DNA of 6,760 bases from positions 684 through 7,443 of the forward strand of contig DHIM01000011.1 of NCBI GenBank assembly GCA_002403785.1. The letters run 5' to 3'. Within the stretch, counting starts at the first letter, position 1. Every line of letters begins with the position of its first letter. This DNA comes from Clostridium sp. UBA4746 (GTDB lineage: Bacteria > Bacillota > Clostridia > Clostridiales > Clostridiaceae). The position numbers were made by a program, and so were the translations under genes. Shown here in pieces: positions 1 to 5,668 of this stretch. A model generated the notes under the pieces. The model was not told where the DNA came from. It saw only the letters and a list, made by a program, of their open reading frames with translations, and searched no databases.

Positions 1-521
1 ATATTTATGATAACTGTATGAATATCTTAGCTAGAGAACTTTATGGAAAAGAAGAATTAACTTACATAAAAGAAAGTTTCAACAATTTAGAAAATGATAA
101 AATCTCAGTAGATATAAATTTAAATTTAGAAAGATTACAAGAATTTAAAGATAAGGTAAACTACAAAAGAAATATTTATTATTTTGTTATAAATAACATT
201 GCTTCAGCTACTTCAAAGTATGATATCAACACTAAACCTAAAGAGATACTAATAAGTAATACTTTAAAAGTTCTAAGATATAACTGTGATACAAGACTTT
301 ATATCATACTAGATCCTATTGATAAAACAACTAAAATAAAATTAAACCAAACTGATATTATTTGTAACCTCGGTGAAATTAATTTCCCTACTGTTAGCAT
401 ATGCACTGATTATGGACTTGGAAAATTATTAGATGTTAAAAATAATGTTATTCCAAATACTAATACATTATCATTATTTGCTAATATACTAGACCTAGGA
501 TTAGAAGTTTTAAAAAAGTGA
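1..521 (+). CDS. Hypothetical protein, 5'-truncated by window edge
   Basis: I do not recognise this protein. The frame is open from base 3 to the TGA at 519-521. Codons before the first ATG (18) read I-Y-D-N-C with no stop, and no SD sequence precedes that ATG, so the true start almost certainly lies upstream of the window and only the C-terminal ~173 residues are seen. The visible part has no signal peptide or membrane segment. It starts with a charged, probably helical stretch (KEELTYIKESFNNLEND), then alternates hydrophobic strands (YYFVINNIA, LYIILDPID, IICNLGEINFPTVSICTDYG), which suggests a soluble alpha/beta protein. Codon use is A+T-rich like the neighbours. It converges on the ABC-F gene, with a hairpin terminator directly after the stop. 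The ATG at 18 would give 167 residues if it were the start. Function unknown. Confidence 0.75.
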   Translation, partial: IYDNCMNILARELYGKEELTYIKESFNNLENDKISVDINLNLERLQEFKDKVNYKRNIYYFVINNIASATSKYDINTKPKEILISNTLKVLRYNCDTRLYIILDPIDKTTKIKLNQTDIICNLGEINFPTVSICTDYGLGKLLDVKNNVIPNTNTLSLFANILDLGLEVLKK

Positions 522-526
522 TATAT

Positions 527-562
527 ATATAAAGAGCTAGAAATCATTCTAGCTCTTTATAT
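527..562. terminator. Bidirectional hairpin terminator between convergent genes
   Basis: A perfect 16-bp inverted repeat (527-542 against 547-562, loop ATCA) begins 5 nt after the stop of the upstream gene. The core stem is AGAGCTAGAA / TTCTAGCTCT, flanked by AT pairs so that the descending arm ends CTCTTTATAT. On the minus strand the hairpin is followed by ATATATCACTTTTTT, so it can also serve the ABC-F gene that ends at 628. The uridine tract is partly within the stem rather than a clean run, which lowers certainty about efficiency. Confidence 0.7.
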
Positions 563-597
563 GGTAAATTATTAGATATAATCATTCTATCTCTTTA
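542..597. repeat. Short near-direct repeat in the terminator region
   Basis: The 18-mer at 542-559 (loop plus descending arm of the hairpin, AATCATTCTAGCTCTTTA) recurs at 580-597 with one change (G to T at base 590). The copies are 38 bp apart. The second copy lacks a matching ascending arm and can only form a weak stem (AGATA/TATCT). It looks like a decayed or partial duplication of the terminator. Confidence 0.6.
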
Positions 598-627
598 ATA
601 TTTAAATCGACTGTTTTATTTCTATAA

Positions 628-2184
628 TTATATTATTTTTGTTGTCCATTCTTCACAATTCCATACATCTGTGACCACGCCTTGATAAAATTCTGGCTCA
701 TGGCAAACTAAAAGTATACTACCCGTATATTCTTTTAGAGCCCTCTTTAACTCTTCTTTAGCATCTACATCTAAGTGATTGGTAGGTTCATCTAGAATTA
801 ATATATTTGTTTCCCTATTTAGAAGTTTTGCAAGTCTTACCTTCGCTTGCTCTCCACCACTAAGTACAGTAACTTTACTTTCGATATGCTTTGTAGTAAG
901 TCCACACTTAGCAAGCGCAGATCTTACCTGACCCTGAGTAAAGCTAGGAAATTCTTGCCAAAACTCTTCAATACAATTATTGCGATTGACGCCCTTTATT
1001 TCTTGTTCATAATATCCTATATATTGATAATCTCCTAAGTTTGTATGGCCTGAAAGAGCTTTGATATCACCCATAAGACTCTTTAATAATGTTGTTTTCC
1101 CAACACCATTAGCACCCGTTAAAGCAATCTTTTGTCCTCTTTCCATATATAAATCTAGCGGTTTAGATAATGGGCTATCATATCCAGTAACTAAGCTCTT
1201 AGTCTTAAATATTATTTTTCCTGAAGCTCTTGCAGATTTAAAATCAAACTGTGGTTTTGGTTTATCTTTTGTAACTTCCATTCTATCAATTTTATCTAAC
1301 TTCTTTTGTCTTGATTTTGCCATTCCACTTGTAGAAGCCCTTGCTTTATTTTTAGCAACAAAAACCTCTAATCTAGTGATTTCCTTTTGCTGCCTTTCAT
1401 AATCAGATTCCATCTGCTTTCTTTTAGCCTCATGAACTCTTAAAAACTCTTCATAAGAACCTATATATCTAGTTAATTTTTTATTTTCTACATGATATAT
1501 TACATTAATTGCACCTTTTAGGAATTCGATATCATGAGATATTAAGATAAATGCATTTTCATAATTTTGAAGGTATCTCTTAAGCCATTCTACATGAGTC
1601 TCATCCAAAAAGTTAGTAGGCTCGTCAAGTAGCAGAACATCTGGAGCTTCTAATAAAAGTTTTGCAAGAAGAATTTTTGTTCTTTGTCCTCCACTTAAAT
1701 CTTCAACATCATTTTCAAGACCAACATCTTTAAGTCCAATTCCTGCTGCCACCTCATCTATCTTAGAATCAATAGCATAAAATCCATTATTATCAAGTTG
1801 ATCTTGGATTGTTCCCATTCTATCCAATAACTTTTCTAGTTCCTCTGGCGATGCCTCCCCCATTTTCTCTGTTACAATAATCATTTCAGCTTCTAAGTCA
1901 AAAAGATATTTAAACGCATCCCTTAAAACTTCCCTAATAGTTTTACCTTTTTCCAAAACAGTGTGTTGATCCATATATCCCACTCTGACGCTACTTGACC
2001 ATTCAACTTCACCTTCATCTGGCATAAGCTTGCCGGTAATAATGTTCATAAATGTTGATTTACCCTCTCCGTTAGCTCCTATAAGTGCTATGTGTTCCCC
2101 TTTAAGTAATCTAAACGATACATCATCAAATATTACTCTATCACCAAATCCATGGCTCATATTTTTTACTACTAATCTACTCAT
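628..2184 (-). CDS. ABC-F family ATPase (YfmM-like), ribosome-associated
   Basis: A 518-residue protein with two ABC nucleotide-binding domains in one chain and no membrane segment, the hallmark of ABC-F factors. These bind the ribosomal E site and rescue stalled or antibiotic-bound ribosomes rather than transport. Domain 1 has Walker A GANGEGKST (36-44), signature LSGGQ (163-167), Walker B VLLLDEPTNFLD (183-194) and switch histidine H217. Domain 2 has Walker A GANGVGKTT (357-365), LSGGE (441-445), ILILDEPTNHLD (461-472) and H495 in an unusual VCHEPEF context. Residues ~240-330 form the Lys/Arg/Glu-rich interdomain linker that contacts P-site tRNA in the family. Both catalytic glutamates are present, so it should be an active ATPase. 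Length and the N-terminal SHGFGDR and RLLKGEH stretches recall Bacillus YfmM (from memory). The start is supported by SD AAGGGGAG at 6 nt spacing. It is divergent from the rRNA methyltransferase gene. Whether it confers resistance or is a housekeeping factor cannot be read from sequence. Confidence 0.95.
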   Translation of the reverse strand: MSRLVVKNMSHGFGDRVIFDDVSFRLLKGEHIALIGANGEGKSTFMNIITGKLMPDEGEVEWSSSVRVGYMDQHTVLEKGKTIREVLRDAFKYLFDLEAEMIIVTEKMGEASPEELEKLLDRMGTIQDQLDNNGFYAIDSKIDEVAAGIGLKDVGLENDVEDLSGGQRTKILLAKLLLEAPDVLLLDEPTNFLDETHVEWLKRYLQNYENAFILISHDIEFLKGAINVIYHVENKKLTRYIGSYEEFLRVHEAKRKQMESDYERQQKEITRLEVFVAKNKARASTSGMAKSRQKKLDKIDRMEVTKDKPKPQFDFKSARASGKIIFKTKSLVTGYDSPLSKPLDLYMERGQKIALTGANGVGKTTLLKSLMGDIKALSGHTNLGDYQYIGYYEQEIKGVNRNNCIEEFWQEFPSFTQGQVRSALAKCGLTTKHIESKVTVLSGGEQAKVRLAKLLNRETNILILDEPTNHLDVDAKEELKRALKEYTGSILLVCHEPEFYQGVVTDVWNCEEWTTKII

Positions 2185-2357
2185 TTGTTTCTCCCCTTAC
2201 TATAGTTTAATTTTATATTTTTATATTATTAAGTTTTTTAATCATATAATTGTTTCTTTAGTAATTTTTCTCCATAAATATGGATTATGTGCCCCGTAAA
2301 CATTTCCAATTTTCACATAAATGTCCTCAATTCAAAGTTGCATTTAAAAATGGCACA
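2185..2357 (-). promoter_or_regulatory. Long structured 5' leader of the ABC-F gene
   Basis: If transcription starts near 2357, as the promoter predicts, the ABC-F mRNA carries a ~170-nt leader. Its first bases (TATGTGCC, minus strand 2359-2352) are perfectly complementary to GGCACATA at 2293-2286, which could close a domain of ~58 nt. Further down, CCATATTTATGG (2283-2272) is a small hairpin. A 12-bp AT-only stem with one mismatch (2249-2238 against 2232-2221, loop AAAAC) overlaps the stop of a candidate leader peptide. The SD AAGGGGAG (2198-2191) is not complementary to any obvious leader segment, and no G+C hairpin with a U run is present, so neither simple SD masking nor classical termination is evident. 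I recognise no known riboswitch class. Together with the two promoters and the palindrome this accounts for the gene-free stretch 2185-2546. Confidence 0.4.
2242..2316 (-). CDS. Candidate leader peptide (uORF), 24 residues
   Basis: In the ABC-F leader a GTG codon (2316-2314) follows the SD-like GAGGA (2328-2324) at 7 nt. It opens a 24-codon frame ending in TGA at 2244-2242. The peptide begins M-K-I-G-N-V-Y-G, continues through A-H-N-P-Y-L-W-R and ends in E-T-I-I. The same SD also serves ATG-TGA, a start-stop minimal ORF (2318-2313), at 5 nt spacing. Codons 8-10 overlap the GGCACATA arm that could pair with the mRNA 5' end. Leader peptides are known regulators of some ABC-F genes. This one is predicted only from position, SD and frame; a 24-codon open frame alone is not significant in random DNA. 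Confidence 0.3.
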   Translation of the reverse strand: MKIGNVYGAHNPYLWRKITKETII

Positions 2358-2363
2358 TAGATA

Positions 2364-2392
2364 AGTGTAATTTATAAATGCACTTATGTCAA
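2364..2392 (-). promoter_or_regulatory. Sigma-A-type promoter for the ABC-F gene
   Basis: On the minus strand a perfect -35 TTGACA (2392-2387) is followed by a 17-bp spacer and -10 TACACT (2369-2364, two mismatches to TATAAT), placing the start near 2357. A dyad, ATAAGTG / CACTTAT (2361-2367 and 2381-2387, centres 20 bp apart), lies across the spacer and -10. It could be an operator. Confidence 0.5.
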
Positions 2393-2411
2393 AACAAATT
2401 TATAATTTTAT

Positions 2412-2439
2412 ATTACAAGTTAATTCGGTGTGGTATACT
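2412..2439 (+). promoter_or_regulatory. Extended -10 promoter for the rRNA methyltransferase gene
   Basis: TGGTATACT (2431-2439) fits an extended -10 element (TGn plus TATACT, one mismatch to TATAAT). A partial -35 ATTACA (2412-2417, four of six) lies at 16-bp spacing. The predicted start near 2446 gives a ~100-nt leader before the ATG at 2547. Confidence 0.45.
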
Positions 2440-2498
2440 ACTATAGATAAATAACTTGATAATTATAATTAAAACTACTTTAAAACTATAAAATATAT

Positions 2499-2520
2499 GG
2501 GCCATAATATATTATGGCCC
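2499..2520. promoter_or_regulatory. Perfect 22-bp palindrome in methyltransferase leader
   Basis: The left half GGGCCATAATA is followed directly by its exact reverse complement. It sits 12 nt before the SD AGGAGG (2533-2538) of the methyltransferase gene and is unusually G+C-rich at its ends for this DNA. No U run follows (CCTAAAGAAT), so it is not a standard intrinsic terminator. As RNA it would form a stable stem close to the ribosome-binding site; as DNA it could be a repressor operator or downstream roadblock site. Confidence 0.55.
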
Positions 2521-2546
2521 CCTAAAGAATACAGGAGGAATTTAAA

Positions 2547-3722
2547 ATGGCTTGTAAATTTTACTTATATAAAGGTCACGGCAGAAATTCAGAAAACGGA
2601 CATCTTTGGATATATTCCAATGAAATCGAAAACTTCGATGGTGAATATGAAAATGGAGACATAATTGAAGTATACAATTTTAGAAATGAGTTTATAGGAA
2701 AAGGCTTTATAAATGATGTTTCTAAAATTGCCATAAGAATAATGACAAGAGATATTCACGAAGAAATAGATGAAGAGTTTTTTAGGAAGAGACTTCACGC
2801 TGCATGGCAATATAGAAAAACAGTTATAGATACTTCAAGCTGTAGATTTTTGTTTGGAGAAGCAGATTTTGTACCAGGAATGATAATAGACAAATATGGA
2901 GATTACTATGTTATTCAATCTTTAGCACTAGGCATAGATAAATATAAAGATATAGTTGTTAAGCTATTAACAGATGAGTACAATGCAAAGGGCGTATATG
3001 AACGAAGTGACGCTAGAGTACGCGAGCTTGAAGGTATGGAACAAACAAAAGGGTTTTTAACAAAACCTTTTGATACTACTATAGAAATTGCTGAAAACGG
3101 TGTTAAATATTATGTTGATATTGAAAATGGTCAAAAAACCGGATTTTTCTTAGATCAAAAAGAAAACAGAGCAGCTATCAAACGATTATGCAAGGATGCT
3201 GATGTTCTGGATTGTTTTACTCACACAGGTTCCTTTGCTCTTAATGCAGGTATAGCTGGAGCAAAAAGTGTACTTGGAGTAGATATTTCTGAATATGCCG
3301 TAGATTATTCAAGGAAAAATGCAGAACTTAATGGTCTCTCAGATACTGTTAAATTTGAGTGCCACAATGCCTTTGATGTATTAAGAGAATGGTCAAGAGA
3401 AAAAAGACAATATGACGTAGTAATACTAGATCCACCAGCATTTACAAAGTCACGCTCTACTGTTAATGGTGCAACAAGGGGATACAAGGAAATTAACCTA
3501 CGTGGTATTAAATTGGTTAAACCAGGTGGATATTTTGTGACTTGCTCTTGCTCGCACTTTATGAAACCAGATATGTTTAGAGATACTATAGCGGATGCAG
3601 CATTAGATGCTCAAAGAACACTTAGACAAGTAGAATTCAGAACTCAAGCAGCAGACCATCCAATACTTTGGAATTCTGATGAATCATATTACTTAAAATT
3701 TTACATATTCCAAGTTGTTTAA
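2547..3722 (+). CDS. RlmI/RlmK-like class I SAM-dependent rRNA methyltransferase
   Basis: A 391-residue cytosolic enzyme expected to methylate 23S rRNA using S-adenosylmethionine. An N-terminal PUA-like RNA-binding domain (~1-75, GHGRNSENGHLWIYSNEI at 10-27) precedes a linker domain and the Rossmann methyltransferase domain. Visible motifs are GQKTGFFLDQKENR (195-208), motif I VLDCFTHTGSFALNAG (220-235), the acidic ribose-binding end of beta2 GVDIS (244-248), motif IV DPPAF (295-299) and TCSCS (332-336), whose cysteines fit a 5-methylcytosine catalytic site. E. coli RlmI makes m5C1962. Some Firmicute relatives are, as I recall, assigned a different rRNA base, so the exact target is uncertain. 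Length matches the family (~390-400). The start is supported by SD AGGAGG at 8 nt. It is divergent from the ABC-F gene and followed by a convergent hairpin terminator. No key residue appears lost. Confidence 0.9.
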   Translation: MACKFYLYKGHGRNSENGHLWIYSNEIENFDGEYENGDIIEVYNFRNEFIGKGFINDVSKIAIRIMTRDIHEEIDEEFFRKRLHAAWQYRKTVIDTSSCRFLFGEADFVPGMIIDKYGDYYVIQSLALGIDKYKDIVVKLLTDEYNAKGVYERSDARVRELEGMEQTKGFLTKPFDTTIEIAENGVKYYVDIENGQKTGFFLDQKENRAAIKRLCKDADVLDCFTHTGSFALNAGIAGAKSVLGVDISEYAVDYSRKNAELNGLSDTVKFECHNAFDVLREWSREKRQYDVVILDPPAFTKSRSTVNGATRGYKEINLRGIKLVKPGGYFVTCSCSHFMKPDMFRDTIADAALDAQRTLRQVEFRTQAADHPILWNSDESYYLKFYIFQVV

Positions 3723-3724
3723 AA

Positions 3725-3812
3725 AACAAAGAATATATATTACTAGAAGTACAAATCTCTTCTCTAAGAAATTCTAACTTTAATGTACTTTATGCAATAT
3801 ATATTCTTTGTT
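3725..3812. terminator. Long inverted-repeat structure between convergent genes
   Basis: A perfect 17-bp outer inverted repeat (3725-3741 and 3796-3812, AACAAAGAATATATATT and its complement) encloses a second perfect 7-bp stem AAGTACA/TGTACTT (3747-3753, 3784-3790) and a small TTCT/AGAA hairpin (3760-3770). It starts 2 nt after the methyltransferase stop. On the minus strand the closing arm runs into GTTTTTT, a good U tract for stopping leftward transcription. On the plus strand a T-rich tract (TTCTTTTTTATTTTT, 3825-3839) follows 12 nt later. The most likely role is bidirectional termination, but the size and layered stems are more elaborate than usual. Confidence 0.6.
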
Positions 3813-3848
3813 AACTACTAAATCTTCTTTTTTATTTTTATAAGTATC

Positions 3849-3889
3849 AAAAAGATTATGGTGCTATTTTTATATAACATCGCAATCTT
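3849..3889 (-). terminator. Probable intrinsic terminator after the comB-like gene
   Basis: Immediately after the stop codon, on the minus strand, AAGATT (3889-3884) pairs with AATCTT (3857-3852). An inner stem TGTTAT/ATAGCA (one G-U pair) is separated by a small internal loop, and TTTTT (3853-3849) follows. The hairpin is imperfect and A+T-rich, but its position and U run fit an intrinsic terminator for the radical SAM-comB transcript, with the 3725-3812 structure behind it as a backup. Confidence 0.4.
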
Positions 3890-3890
3890 A

Positions 3891-4595
3891 TTATTTTATA
3901 ATCCCATCCTTGTATTCTGGTACAATATCTATAATATCTTTTCTACAGCAATATTCTAAATCCGCTGTAAGTCCTAACTTAGTAATGGTTTTATAATGAC
4001 TAGCATATTTTATAAAACTATGAATATCTTCATTATTTTTATATATGTAATTAGAAGTTGTAGCTATATCTGAAAGCTCTGCTCTCTCTAAATTTAATAC
4101 ACAATCAATTATGTACCCACTACATAAAAAATCATCTATAGAAAACTCACCATTAGTTCCTGCATTAACTATTACTACATCTTTATTTAATCCTACTATT
4201 CTTTCCGCTGTAGCCTTAGCGTTTATAATTGCACCTATTATAATACTACTCGCACCAACGCAACCTTTTATAGCTTTCGTCCCATTAGTGGTTGTCATAA
4301 CAAGTGTTTTGCCATCTATTGTTTCTCTAGTATATTCAAGTGGAGAATTTGAATAGTGAAAACCTTCTATTTTTAATGCATTTCTCTCTCCTCCCAGCAT
4401 GAACTCTTCTTTACTATTTTTCACAATTTCGGCCGCATCATTAACGGTTAAAACAGGAATTACGCCTTTGCATCCGTTATTCATTGCAGTAATTATCACA
4501 CTTGTTGCCCTAAGCATGTCTATTACTACGACTGTTTTATTGTCTATTTTTTCTCTTTTTATATCGCCTGCAGAAATTATTATATCTATTTTCAT
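3891..4595 (-). CDS. comB: ComB family 2-phosphosulfolactate phosphatase homologue
   Basis: A 234-residue soluble protein of the ComB family, Mg2+-dependent phosphatases that convert 2-phospho-3-sulfolactate to 3-sulfolactate in archaeal coenzyme M synthesis. Family motifs are all present in order: VIDMLRATS (24-32), GGERNALKIEGF (68-79) followed by SNSPLEY, TTTNGTKA (101-108) and AGTNGEFSIDDF (145-156). Length matches the family (~230-240). The start is supported by SD AGGAGG 9 nt upstream. It lies 46 bp after the radical SAM gene on the same strand, so the two are probably co-transcribed. Homologues are common in clostridia and other bacteria that do not make coenzyme M. No comA or comC is visible, so family membership is firm but the physiological substrate here is inferred only by name and could be another phosphorylated or sulfonated C3 acid. 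Confidence 0.9.
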   Translation of the reverse strand: MKIDIIISAGDIKREKIDNKTVVVIDMLRATSVIITAMNNGCKGVIPVLTVNDAAEIVKNSKEEFMLGGERNALKIEGFHYSNSPLEYTRETIDGKTLVMTTTNGTKAIKGCVGASSIIIGAIINAKATAERIVGLNKDVVIVNAGTNGEFSIDDFLCSGYIIDCVLNLERAELSDIATTSNYIYKNNEDIHSFIKYASHYKTITKLGLTADLEYCCRKDIIDIVPEYKDGIIK

Positions 4596-4641
4596 ATGTT
4601 ATTTCCTCCTACTTAGCTCTCAATTTCAAGATATTATTTCA

Positions 4642-5598
4642 CTAGAAATTTTCTTGATTAACTGTACTTACATCAAATTTTTTTCCTTGATATAAATCTA
4701 ATTCCTTCAATGTATTATCTATTGAATTTAAGACTTCCCATTTTTTCAAACTCCACATAGGACCTATTAGTAGTTCTCTCGGTGCATCTCCTGTTAATCT
4801 ATGAATAACCATATTAGGTGGAAGCATAGCTATTGATTCACAAATTATATCTATGTACTCATCTTTCTGCAAAAATCTAAGTTTTTCTTGTTTGTATAGC
4901 TCAACCATAGGCGTATTTTCTATAAGATGAAGTAAATGCATTTTTATGCCCTTTATATCTTTATGTGCGACATAGTCTATTGTTCTAAGCATGTCCTCCT
5001 TACTTTCTCCAGGGAGCCCAAAAATGGTATGTACAACAACATCAATGTTTCTTTTATTAAGATCTTTAAGTGCCTCTTCAAATCTCGATAATTTATATCC
5101 TCTATTGATAACTTTTGCACTTTCATCGTTACAAGTTTGTAGACCTAATTCCACCCAGGTGTACACTCTATGAGAATATTCCTCTATAAGGTCTAATACC
5201 TTTTTGTCTAGGCAATCAGCCCTAGTAGCTATAGCCAGTGCCACTACACCTTCTTGTGATACTGCTTCCTCATATTTTCCTCTTAATACATCTATGGTTG
5301 CATATGTATTTGTATAAGCCTGAAAATAAGCAATATATTTTCCTGATTTCCATTTCTTACTCATCATAATCTTTATATCTTCAAATTGCTTCGTAATTGA
5401 GAATATTCTATTTCCAGCAAAATCTCCCGAACCCCTTTCGCTACAAAACAAACATCCTCCACTGCTAATAGTACCATCTCTATTAGGACAAGAAAATCCA
5501 GCGTCCAAAGCAATTTTAAAAACCTTATCTCCAAACTTCTCCCTTAAAAAATAATTCAAACTGTGATATCTTTTGTCAATCCAAGTTTTCAATGCCAA
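4642..5598 (-). CDS. TIGR01212 family radical SAM protein (YhcC/YtqA-like)
   Basis: A 318-residue radical SAM enzyme of the YhcC (E. coli)/YtqA (B. subtilis) family, whose reaction is not well established. The [4Fe-4S] cluster motif has the family's wide spacing, C-X11-C-X2-C (CPNRDGTISSGGCLFC, 37-52), in place of the classical CX3CX2C, as in Elp3-like enzymes. Other family blocks are FQAYTNTYA (92-100), VELGLQTCND (149-158), HTIFGLPGES (190-199) and HRLTGDAPRELLIGP (266-280). I chose the TTG at 5598-5596 because AAAGG lies 6 nt before it, it gives the usual family length, and conserved sequence (KRYHSLNYFLREKFG) starts soon after. A second TTG at 5592 is possible. The longer frame from ATG 5646 would add 16 poorly conserved residues, has no SD, and starts inside a hairpin loop next to the predicted transcription start. 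First gene of a two-gene operon with the comB homologue. Confidence 0.92.
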   Translation of the reverse strand: MALKTWIDKRYHSLNYFLREKFGDKVFKIALDAGFSCPNRDGTISSGGCLFCSERGSGDFAGNRIFSITKQFEDIKIMMSKKWKSGKYIAYFQAYTNTYATIDVLRGKYEEAVSQEGVVALAIATRADCLDKKVLDLIEEYSHRVYTWVELGLQTCNDESAKVINRGYKLSRFEEALKDLNKRNIDVVVHTIFGLPGESKEDMLRTIDYVAHKDIKGIKMHLLHLIENTPMVELYKQEKLRFLQKDEYIDIICESIAMLPPNMVIHRLTGDAPRELLIGPMWSLKKWEVLNSIDNTLKELDLYQGKKFDVSTVNQENF

Positions 5599-5615
5599 TC
5601 TCTTCCTTTCTTTCC
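5599..5615 (-). promoter_or_regulatory. Ribosome-binding site deciding a TTG start
   Basis: On the minus strand the purine run AGGAAAGAAAGGAAGAGA immediately precedes TTG 5598-5596, with AAAGG at 6 nt spacing. No ATG or GTG lies at a usable distance, and the upstream ATGs (5646 and 5625) lack an SD. This supports translation of the radical SAM protein from TTG. Confidence 0.55.
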
Positions 5616-5624
5616 TAATTATCA

Positions 5625-5668
5625 TTCTAATAAAATAACTAGTCATTAGACTAGTTATTTTATTAGAA
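5625..5668. promoter_or_regulatory. Perfect 20-bp-arm palindrome over the operon promoter
   Basis: Bases 5625-5644 and 5649-5668 are exact reverse complements with a 4-nt ATTA spacer. The palindrome covers the -10 box (5657-5662) and predicted start site (~5650) of the radical SAM-comB operon. It could be a large operator, or a hairpin terminating read-through from the lipoprotein gene upstream. However, on the minus strand it is followed by TGATAATTAGG rather than a U run, so a standard terminator is less likely. It also contains the ATG at 5646 in its loop, which argues against that codon as the start. Confidence 0.65.

Noticed and set aside
18..20. ATG as the start of the first gene
   Set aside because: No SD precedes it and the frame stays open to the window edge, so the gene most likely begins upstream.
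1061..1402. 113-codon plus-strand frame inside the ABC-F gene
   Set aside because: It lies opposite a well-supported ABC-F coding sequence with intact motifs and has no homology I recognise; an antisense shadow. The same holds for plus-strand frames at 847-1038, 2030-2299, 4111-4356, 4399-4695, 4991-5173 and 6322-6549, and minus-strand frames at 2589-2810 and 3305-3487.
2238..2303. 21-codon minus-strand frame from ATG 2303 as the ABC-F leader peptide
   Set aside because: GGA lies only 1-2 nt before the ATG and there is no properly spaced SD; the GTG frame at 2316 with GAGGA at 7 nt is the better candidate.
2185..2357. Known riboswitch in the ABC-F leader
   Set aside because: I could not match the conserved core of any riboswitch class I know, and there is no expression platform with a U-tract terminator.
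2499..2520. Palindrome as an intrinsic terminator
   Set aside because: No U run follows on the plus strand and it sits in front of a gene's SD; on the minus strand no gene upstream would need it.
3725..3812. Confirmed mobile MITE
   Set aside because: Inverted ends are present but I see no convincing target-site duplication in the flanks and no second copy in the window; termination explains it more simply.
4596..4641. Terminator between the radical SAM and comB genes
   Set aside because: Only weak TCAAGA/TCTTGA and ATTTC/GAAAT pairings around the stop codon without a U tract; the 46-bp gap with a strong SD fits co-transcription.
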